Source of the DNA: Chara braunii
Taxonomy: Eukaryota > Streptophyta > Charophyceae > Charales > Characeae
DNA: 24,285 bases
Assembly: GCA_003427395.1 (NCBI GenBank)
Contig: BFEA01000012.1
Location: 237,585-261,869, forward strand
Direction of reading: 5' to 3'
How positions within the stretch are numbered: position 1 is the stretch's first letter; every line of letters starts with the position of its first letter. A program made the position numbers and the translations under genes. The notes under the pieces are model-generated. The model did no database searches. It was not told the DNA's origin and saw nothing but the letters and a program-made list of their open reading frames with translations. Below are positions 17,517 to 24,285 of this stretch, piece after piece.

Positions 17517-17657
17517 TTTTGTTTTTTTTTGTTTTTTTTTTTTTTCTTTCTTTTTTCTTTTCTTTTCTTCTTTTACAAAACTTTGCTACTAGTTTTTTCT
17601 GGCTATCTCTTCCCCCCCCCCCACTCTCTCTCTCTCTCTTGGGACTTCTATATATGT

Positions 17658-17695
<38 letters not shown>

Positions 17696-17711
17696 CTCTT
17701 TTTTTTTTTTC
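17517..17711. repeat. T/pyrimidine-rich tract
   Basis: Long T runs with interspersed C and a (CT)n stretch near 17625-17638, including a T run of about 36 bases at 17660-17695. Homopolymer lengths are unreliable. No gene. Confidence 0.9.
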
Positions 17712-19407
17712 GTTTCAACATTCTACTAAGTTCCCATCCCAGCACCAGACTGGTGCACCTTAGTGTTGATGCTAGAGTACGTTTGGCCTCTACTAAAGTT
17801 GACAGGTCGTCCGTTAGTGGGGGTACTGTGGCTCTCCGCAGAAGACTCGGATGTCGGCTCGCTTGCAGTTTCTCGTAGCAGGGAGCGGCAGCTAGATGCC
17901 GCTGCTTGCTACGGAAGACTGCTGTTGGTTTGGGGCAACCGCAACCGGCGTCTGTACTACTGCTGTGCGCCAGATGGGTATTGCCGCTAGTGTCAGCAGC
18001 GAAGGGCAAATATCGCTGCCGCAAGAGGTACCGCTGTTGTGTAACACAGCTGCTGATGCTGTTCCCTCTCTAAGGCATGTTGTTTCCCTCTGTTCAAGAA
18101 CCATTATGTACGAGGGCCACGGTGATGTCGCTTTTCCTATTGGTACCGACTGTTGTCACCACTAAGAGCTGCTGACACGCTTTGGGGAGGAAGTCACTCG
18201 TGTCAGACAAGTAGAGAGGAAGTGGACTGTTACTAAGTAGATTGCAGAGCACTACGGCCCCTGGTGTATGGCCAAAGTTTGGGTTGTGGGAGTGACCTGC
18301 CAGGTAAACTTGGACGGATATTGACACAAATTTGCTGTTGGGGCATAGGCTCGGGATACTGGCTGTTGCGGCAACCTCGACAACTGTGCAGTGTGTTCGG
18401 ACAGGCTGTAGTATCCCGATAGTCTTCCTTCGTAGAAGAGATGAGGATCGCTGTGTCTCATGAAGCAGCGTTACACTTCCGGTAGAACTGGTATGAGAGC
18501 GCTGTGCACCACTATTTCTGGTGGACTATCATGCACAGTTGATATGCTTGCTGTTGTTTTGGCCGGTGCTGTGGGACTTCGTTAACATTCTGAATGAAGT
18601 AAAGGGGTGTGCTCTGTTCGAAGCATGGCATCTTTGTAATGCGCAGCTGTGGTTCGGTCGGAGGGAAGCACCTGTGAGGTGGCGATTACCCACAGACGGC
18701 AGAGGGGGACTTTGTCGTTGCTACAACAATTTTGTTGAAACTAGCACAGCAACTGTGACTACTGCTATTGGGCACTGCGGCTGTGCATGTAATGCTTGGT
18801 GCGCTTCTGATCGCTTGCTGGGCACGAAGCCGTGCACAGCTGAGTTCTTTAGTGAGTTGGACTATGTTCTGATGAACTACTGTCGCATCTTTTCTGCGTA
18901 GGGCTTTGGGTACGACTACAGTGTCTTGCTGGGCTGCGGCTCCGGTGACTGTGTCGCAACTGCTGTAACCTCGGCTACTGTTGTGCCAAACTGCACCTAC
19001 GGTAGGTGTGCAGCGGTGACTGCTGAGGCCATACTCTACTGTGGGTGTAGCTCATGGCCCCTGCTTTGAGCAAGCTGTGAGCGTCGAGCCGGCTGCAGCT
19101 GTGGCACGGTTATACGTCTACCCAAGTGTGGTTTTGGTTGCTGTTGCCGACTCCAGTAAGACTGTCGCCGCTATTCTCGCTGTTGGTGAATCAGGCTGCC
19201 ACGACCCACAGGCTGTGGGTTGATGTGCCTCTGAGGGGTTGTGGTGGTGCCACGTTGCTGTGCATCAAGTACCTTGCCGTGCCTTCGTTAATAGGCTTCA
19301 ATATGCACCTTGCTGGGCATTAGCTTCGCGCGACTATGGGCGTGGGAGAGACGGGCTTGGGCACTACGTTCCGACCGTGATTGGATAATCTTCTACGGCG
19401 TTTCATT

Positions 19408-19625
19408 GGCCATCATTGCGGGGCCCTCAGGCGCATCAAGGTAACAAGGCCCTCTCCAGTGAGATTGAGCGCACCTCTCTTGTATCTGAGAGTCTGACTT
19501 TTCTTTCGCTGCCCTTTTCAATCTAAGTCCAGTCTTGGTTACGAGAGGAAGGCGGCGGGCGGGATTGCAACCCGTAGGACCGCGCCAAGGCCTCTGTGGG
19601 AGGTTGCCCCACCGATTGCGGGAAC
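19408..19625 (+). repeat. Conserved pre-array block (LTR-B copy)
   Basis: Counterpart of 5169-5400, with the shared runs GCGGGGCCCTCAGGC, AAGGTAACAAGGCCCTCTC, GCGGGATTGCAACCCGTAGG and CCACCGATTGCGGGA. It immediately precedes the type B hairpin array, which shows that the two arrays occupy equivalent positions. Confidence 0.6.
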
Positions 19626-19871
19626 TTCAGGTATAACTTCGTTGACGCATGTGATCCTTTCCTCTATTTTGCTATCCCTTGGGTATCTGAACAATGCTAT
19701 GACAGGATACTACTTTTTGTTTTGTTATGTATGTCAGGACATGCATTGCGAAACCTAAATGAACAACTATCTATATGAGAGTTCATATAAACTTGAGGGA
19801 TTTTAAACAGAATGGACTAGGGGAACGTGGGATGAAGGTGTTTTGCATGCTTTGACCGGGTCAACCCAAGG

Positions 19872-20943
19872 CTGAGCTCCTCCGAGTGGAAGTGGGCTCG
19901 GTGTTATGTTTTATTGATGTTTGCTGGGCTGTGTGAATGACTTTATGGGTGGTCCCACCTAGGGTAGGATGGGTCAGTCGCTGTTTCTTTTGGGGTTTCT
20001 GAACAGGAGGACGGGCACCCTAGGGTAGGGAAGGCTCAAAATCCTGGTGTTTATTTTAATGAGTTGAGGAGTATGTTTCTTTTGAGGGACATAGGGCATA
20101 AGACTAAGCGTACCCTAGGGTAGGGCGGCTTAGCCATGAGCCATGAATCAATTGGTCAACCAAAGTATAAAATCTGATACGTATACTATTTTGAACTTAT
20201 ACCTCTGACAGACCAGGCACCCTAGGGTAGGGAAAGGCAATCAATAAGTCAGGTAGAACTAAAGAAGAAGGGAAATAGATGAAGAATTAAGTAACTGGGC
20301 AGGCTGAACGTACCCTAGGGTAGGGCGGTTCAGTTGTATGCTCATGATAACACCAAGGAGCAGAGAGTTAGTATAAATCTATTTTATTTTCCCTTTTTTA
20401 AACAAAGAAGGCGGATCGGAAGTTCCAATTATTGGAAAGGTCCGATCGACTGCCTAGCAAGAGAAGGAAAGACATGAAGTTTGTGCAAGTATCCGTATCA
20501 TATTACCTGTTGTATGGCTAACTAGGCGTACCCTAAGGGTTAGGGCGGCCTAGTGGTATGCTTTTGTCGTTGATGTGATTTAAGTAGGACATACCCTAGG
20601 GTAGGGCGGTCCGACTTTTTGTCGTTTGTACCTATGTTCAGGCAAGTTAGACGTACCCTAGGGTAGGGATGGTCTAATGTTATGCCATATGTAACCTCGT
20701 ATAAGGCAGACTGGGAACCCTAAGGGTTAGGGCAGCCCGGTCCTATGCTTCATGTCGTTGGGTTGGCAGGAACCAGACGTACCCTAGGGTAGGGCGGTCT
20801 GGTCATATGCGTTATGTATACAGTGTATGTTATGTTGGACATACCCTAGGGTAGGGCAGTCCAGTTGTGCGTACTTTATCTGTTATTTAGGCAAATCAGT
20901 TACACCCTCTATTTTGGGTGAGTCTAATCGTATGCCATAGGCA
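19872..20943 (+). repeat. Hairpin array type B: variable paired stems around CCCTA-GGG-TAGGG
   Basis: About thirteen units. Clear ones: CTAAGC/GCTTAG (20104-20133), CTGAAC/GTTCAG (20304-20333), ACTAGGC/GCCTAGT (20521-20554), GTAGGAC/GTCCGAC with one mismatch (20584-20615), TTAGAC/GTCTAA (20647-20677), GACTGGG/CCCGGTC (20709-20742), ACCAGAC/GTCTGGT (20772-20803), TTGGAC/GTCCAG (20835-20864). The apical part is GTACCCTAGGGTAGGGCG, foldable as CCCTA-GGG-TAGGG. Two units carry ACCCTAAGGGTTAGGG, adding one A-T pair. Several units have an outer GGCA..TGCC pairing. Weaker units lie near 19952 (CCCA/TGGG), 20004 (CAGGA/TCCTG) and 20206 (CTGAC/GTCAG). The first (19872-19901, CTGAGC/GCTCGG) and last (near 20893) have other loops. 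Confidence 0.85.
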
Positions 20944-21299
20944 AGGGGGTCTACTAAGGGAAAATAACTGATTGATCTAACGAACTACTTGGGCAAATTG
21001 ATGTGGAATTGTGAGAGATGTTTGTCTATGCATGCTTGTGGGCTCTCATTTGGGGCGTCCTTTGGTAGGATAGTTGCTTTAGATGCTCGCCGAGTGCTGG
21101 AGCCATAGGTAGATAAGATGGATGATGGGAGGGAGAACTTGGGATGAAGATAGGACTGACCCTGCTAAGAGTTAGGCCCAATGCTAGCCCACAGTCTTAT
21201 CTAGAGGTTGTATGGGTTGTCATTGACTCTGGATCATCAAGCAGATGTCGGGAGTTAGTCCCAAGTATAGCTTGCTTTGCCTTTTCATCTTTCAACTTC

Positions 21300-21540
21300 G
21301 TATAAATCTTAGCAGCCTCCTGTTCCTGCGGAAAGCGCTGCCGAAATTTCTACAAATCTGGAGGAGTTAGTCGTTTTTGAGTTTGTAGAAATCCTGAGAA
21401 GGCACTTTTCCTACGGGAAGCGCTGCCGAAATCTCATAGGATTTGGGGAGTTAGAATGTTTTTCAGCCAGAAGTTACTTAGCAGATCCATCCTGAGTAGA
21501 GGAGGTGCTTAGTGACTTGGTACTAGTGGAGGAGCTAGGA
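21300..21540 (+). repeat. Structured motif II copies (LTR-B)
   Basis: Two core copies (GCGGAAAGCGCTGCCGAAAT near 21328; TTTTCCTACGGGAAGCGCTG near 21407), each followed by GGAGTTAG. The second is enclosed by AAATCCT/AGGATTT (21389-21395/21438-21444) plus GAGA/TCTC. The first has no convincing arms. A related unit (TCCATCCTGAGTAGAGGAGG) follows at about 21468-21516, with AAGTTA/TGACTT arms. Confidence 0.6.
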
Positions 21541-21679
21541 TACGACTAGGGGGAATGTTCTCCTCTTGGCACAAGCATAAGTAGTACTCTTCTTTGGCCT
21601 GTATTGTGATGCAGGTTTCCGTGTTTTGTCTGAAGGCTTGGTCTGATCAGGCTAGTCCTACAAAAGGATTACTCTTCTG

Positions 21680-21720
21680 TTATCACTGATAACAGGTCGG
21701 TTGCCGATTCGTCGGTTTAC
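21680..21720 (+). other. 41-nt identical block (LTR-B copy)
   Basis: Identical to 7206-7246. Here the first hairpin is extended by one pair to GTTATC-ACT-GATAAC. Confidence 0.7.
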
Positions 21721-22079
21721 GACTCAACCCCAATTCACTCTCAATACTCAACCTAAAAAGGCTTTAGCCCTGGTGATTTGATTGTTTTGTTATGGTTTCA
21801 CCCAAACTTTTATTGAATGGCCATTTAACAAAGGTACTGAGTATTTAATTATGGTTGGTTGGCTGGAGGTTGGGGCTTGCATGGCTGAAGCAAGGGGTAT
21901 GAGTATAAAGGTTGGTGGGAGTTGACTCCGTGTAGTGCGTGGATCTTGGGTTGACTCTATGATGTGATTGCAGGTATGTCTGGAAGAGTCTCGTTTGACT
22001 CATGTTGAGTGATATTGCTTTGGATTCAGATGGGCAAACCACACAATTGTCGTGAGAGTGAACTACCCCACAACCTGTT

Positions 22080-22760
22080 GTTTGAGCAAGATTGTTTTCT
22101 TCCCGTTCTGATAATATGATAATCTAAGTAGGCGTACGCTCGAGTAACCCTCCTAGGGCTATGCGACCGCACGTTTGCGTCCCCTTTGATTCCGGGTGGT
22201 AGGACAGTTATCCCAAGCCTGGAATTCGGGGTCCTCGTCCTAGACGTCCCAAGTCCCAGACCTAACAGCTGAAAAGGTGCTCTTCTGATAGTGTCAAGGG
22301 TCTTTTCCTTGTTGAGATTTATTTCGGTGGAACGACAAAGTTCCGGGCGGAAGGACTAGCGTGTCGCTGGTGATGCGCCGGACAACTCACCACCGCTCTA
22401 AATTCCTTCGTGCCCCACGGACCATCTTACCCCGGGCCCCTTGGGACACCTAAGGGTGCAGAAGACGGAAAGGCCCTCAGGCCTGTTTTGCGATCGCCAA
22501 AGGGTTACCTCCCCTTAGCGCGCTCTTCAGCCAACACCTGAGCGTCGAAAACAACCCCATGGCTCAGAATAGGCCATTTGGGTATGGTCACCACATAATG
22601 CGCCATCATCGCAGATACTCACGTAGAGTTGCATAGTGAATTAGCATGCGTAGAAACTGCGTCCGCGTGATCTTATATTAAATCCGCGCGCGCAGCGCTT
22701 ACCGATCCTCGCACTGAAGTTATGGGTCAGGCGGCGAGACCAAAGGCGCGATATGGCCAA
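22080..22760 (+). repeat. Extra diverged copy of the 3' module in LTR-B
   Basis: Phrases such as AGGGTGCAGAAGACGG, CAGCCAACACCTGAGCGTCG, CCATCATCGCAGATACTCACG and CTGCGTCCGCGTGATCTTAT correspond to LTR-A 7817-8040, and part of them appears again at 23085-23250 in LTR-B. LTR-B thus carries the module twice, with this copy the more diverged. It accounts for part of the length difference between the LTRs. Confidence 0.5.
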
Positions 22761-22987
22761 TAGATTCGGGCTCTCGGTATCGCGAAGCGACGCACGGCGA
22801 ATTACTAATCAAGTCCACCTATGGGGTTCCGTCTACGGGCCCATACTACCCCGGACATCAGGTAGCCTATAGGTCTGGTTTTGAGCCTCTTCCACGCGCG
22901 CGTCATTTGTGTCGGCCTACCCCCCTTTATCCTAGGAGGCCACTAAACCAATGAGAGTTGGAGTAAGTTTCTCCTTTGAATTTTCAT

Positions 22988-23906
22988 GGTTGGACGTTAT
23001 AATCCGTGGCAGTCGTCAAAGCCAAACCCCTTGATGTTTGGCTGCCACGACAGCTTAAAAGCTGTCTACTCGACCCCTCTGCACAGGGTTCAGAAGAGGG
23101 TGTGGTCTTCAACCGCACACGGCGGTTGTCTGACGTCGAGAGATTACCCCTCAAAGCGCTTGTCAGCCAACACTTGAGTGTCGAACGTGACCCTCGAGTC
23201 TATCAAGGGCCGCGAGGCTACGAGTACTACATAGTACCCCATCAGCGCGAGTGCTTGCGTATGCCCGCATGGTTGGTCGATGTGAGGAGGTCGTGCGCTC
23301 GCGCGATACTTATACGAATGTCCAGCAAGCGATACCTATTTGATTCCCGCTGCATAATGTTATGGGTCGGATAATCAAGCTATGGGTCGGATACTACATA
23401 TACGAGTTTGTTGTGTCGTGGTGTTGTTGGTAGTGGTTGTTTTGAGTGTTTCCATGTGTTATGTGTGGTAAGTGTGAGTATTGTGGCGTAACGCGTGGTG
23501 TGTGTAGTGCGTCCTAGTCGACCGACGTCGAGTCGCATTTGGGACTTCAGGCCCCCAGTACGGCGATTCGCGTACGAGTTCGATTCTTGGGCGTTAGACC
23601 GCGCGTAACCCCCTATACTACAGCGAACGAGAAACGCCCTCGGTTGGGCCACCTCTGCAATTGCATACGAAAAGCTTTCGCATGTGGTTCAATAGCTCGG
23701 CAGGGATAAGTCCACCTAAGGGATGGTGACAGCTCCCACAGGTGGAGGTAAGCGGTGTCTCGCGTGACTCTGTCTTGTCGTACGGGCTCGCGAGAGGTAC
23801 GGCTGGCGCACTCAGCCGAAGCGGCAAACGCTCTCCGCAACAAGTCCTGTATAATCCTGCGTGACGCAGCCGGGAGGGTCCCCGTGCGGGACCGATGCGC
23901 TCGACA
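22988..23906 (+). repeat. Conserved 3' block of LTR-B
   Basis: Counterpart of 7671-8539, with the same landmarks up to GACCGATGCGCTCGACA. The hairpin before the GTAAG donor-like site has arms CCACCT/AGGTGG here (about 23711-23746), against CTACC/GGTGG in LTR-A. Confidence 0.6.
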
Positions 23907-24140
23907 ATGTGCACGGGAGTCGGGATTGGAGGAGGAGGAAGTTCGGAGGGGGAATACAAATTGAGTTTTGGGGGGAGGAGGGGACTGATCGGGATCGCAA
24001 CGGAGGGGGGATAGGAATCGACATCGAGGGGGGGAAGGGAGGGGTTGGGATCGCAAGGGATGGAGACGTGGAATCGAGATGGGAGGGAGGGGGAGGTTCG
24101 GTAGGGGAAGGAGGAAACAACATCACACAAACCGACTCAA
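23907..24140. repeat. G-rich satellite right of LTR-B
   Basis: The same purine-rich phrases as the other satellite segments begin directly after the LTR end (GGAGTCGGGATTGGAGGAGG). With satellite also on its left, LTR-B lies inside or beside this repeat. Confidence 0.7.
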
Positions 24141-24285
24141 TTGTGTTCAATTTTCTTTCTTTTCTTTATAAAAAAAAAAAGCTAACAACTCTGTTGGTTT
24201 NNTTTNTTGCACAAAATNNNTNNNTTNTNTTTGGCTTTTTTTTTTTTTTTTTTTTTTNTGAANAAAACGTTGACGACCCTGTTGG
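24141..24285. other. T-rich, N-containing window end
   Basis: Low-complexity T/A runs with scattered N (24201-24262). The last bases AAAACGTTGACGACCCTGTTGG resemble the left junction of LTR-B (AAACGTTGACGGCCCG), so another LTR copy may begin here; this is only suggestive. Confidence 0.4.

Larger units (their letters stand above)
16320..19400. other. LTR-B-specific segment
   Basis: About 3 kb with no supported gene and no confident counterpart in LTR-A. It is rich in CTG/GCTGT phrases and short inverted repeats. Notable items are listed separately (9-bp hairpin at 16865, 39-bp duplication at 17045, T-rich tract at 17517). Frames here, including the longest (126 codons at 18521-18901), show no recognisable domain. 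Confidence 0.5.
14595..23906 (+). mobile_element. LTR-B: diverged giant 9.3-kb LTR
   Basis: Starts TGACGG with the same terminal hairpin as LTR-A and ends GCGCTCGACA, followed directly by G-rich satellite instead of a primer site. It therefore looks like a solo or 3' LTR of a related subfamily. It repeats most modules of LTR-A in largely the same order: tRNA-like box, GC-rich segment, GA tract, one 180-nt-type hairpin unit, pre-array block, hairpin array with a different apical sequence, motif II, 41-nt block and 3' block. It is 2.3 kb longer, mainly through 16320-19400 and a duplicated 3' module at 22080-22760. The flanks AACGT (left) and ATGTG (right) give no convincing target duplication. 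No coding frame is supported. Confidence 0.68.

Noticed and set aside
18521-18901. A 126-codon frame in the LTR-B-specific segment
   Set aside because: No recognisable domain, no counterpart in LTR-A, and cysteine/tryptophan-rich content typical of chance frames in TG-rich DNA.
20528-20547. Interstitial telomere repeat
   Set aside because: CCCTAA and TTAGGG occur once each in opposite orientation as a hairpin, not as a head-to-tail array.
19872-20943. CRISPR array
   Set aside because: Repeat and spacer lengths are irregular, the conserved part is a hairpin tip with complementary variable flanks, there are no cas genes, and the context is a eukaryotic LTR.
14590-23911. Target-site duplication around LTR-B
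   Set aside because: AACGT on the left and ATGTG on the right match only if the established LTR end is shifted; not convincing.

Overview
This window looks like repeat-rich, non-coding nuclear DNA from a eukaryote, most likely a land plant. I see no protein-coding gene that I can defend and no structural RNA gene. The plant assignment rests mainly on a 19-nt primer binding site at 8542-8560. It reads as the complement of the 3' end of plant cytosolic tRNA-Asp, a primer used by Athila/Calypso-type and other plant Ty3/gypsy retrotransposons. A CACTA-type terminal inverted repeat at 766-780/1506-1520 fits a plant genome as well. The species cannot be named from this sequence.

Layout. Positions 1-765 hold a purine/G-rich degenerate satellite mixed with T-rich stretches. 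A ~755-bp CACTA-like non-autonomous transposon (766-1520) has split one satellite unit. A giant LTR (LTR-A) then runs from 1543 to 8539 (6997 bp). It starts TGTCG, ends CGACA, and is followed two bases later by the tRNA-Asp primer site. From 8540 to 12384 lies a 3.8-kb non-coding internal region. At 12385-13543 there is a truncated copy of the LTR 5' end (LTR-C, roughly 94% identical to LTR-A by eye), which breaks off into G-rich satellite with an assembly gap (13544-14594). A second, diverged giant LTR (LTR-B, 14595-23906, 9312 bp) follows. It has the same ends and largely the same order of modules, and G-rich satellite flanks it on both sides. The window ends in satellite, T-rich sequence and scattered Ns.

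The giant LTRs carry no proteins but are dense in apparently conserved nucleic-acid structure. From 5' to 3' they contain: a terminal hairpin; a tRNA-Glu-like Pol III A/B-box module followed by a T-run; ~180-nt tandem units, each with its own hairpin; a long array of hairpins; copies of a second structured motif around TTTTCCTACGGGAAGCGCTG; a 41-nt block identical in A and B; and a conserved 3' block with a hairpin and a splice-donor-like GAG|GTAAG.

The most striking signal is the hairpin array (5653-6264 in A, 19872-20943 in B). Each unit has a conserved apical sequence and a different stem, yet the two stem arms are almost always complementary. The apical sequence is completely different between A (ATTGTTTCTAAGCTGAATG) and B (GTACCCTAGGGTAGGGCG). 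In B the apical part folds as CCCTA-GGG-TAGGG, and two units carry CCCTAA-GGG-TTAGGG, a compensatory added base pair. This covariation suggests the arrays are maintained as RNA or cruciform structures. I do not know of a described family like it.

The parts read together as a non-autonomous LTR retrotransposon family with exceptionally long, structured LTRs, living in or next to a G-rich satellite. All functional statements are inferences from sequence pattern.
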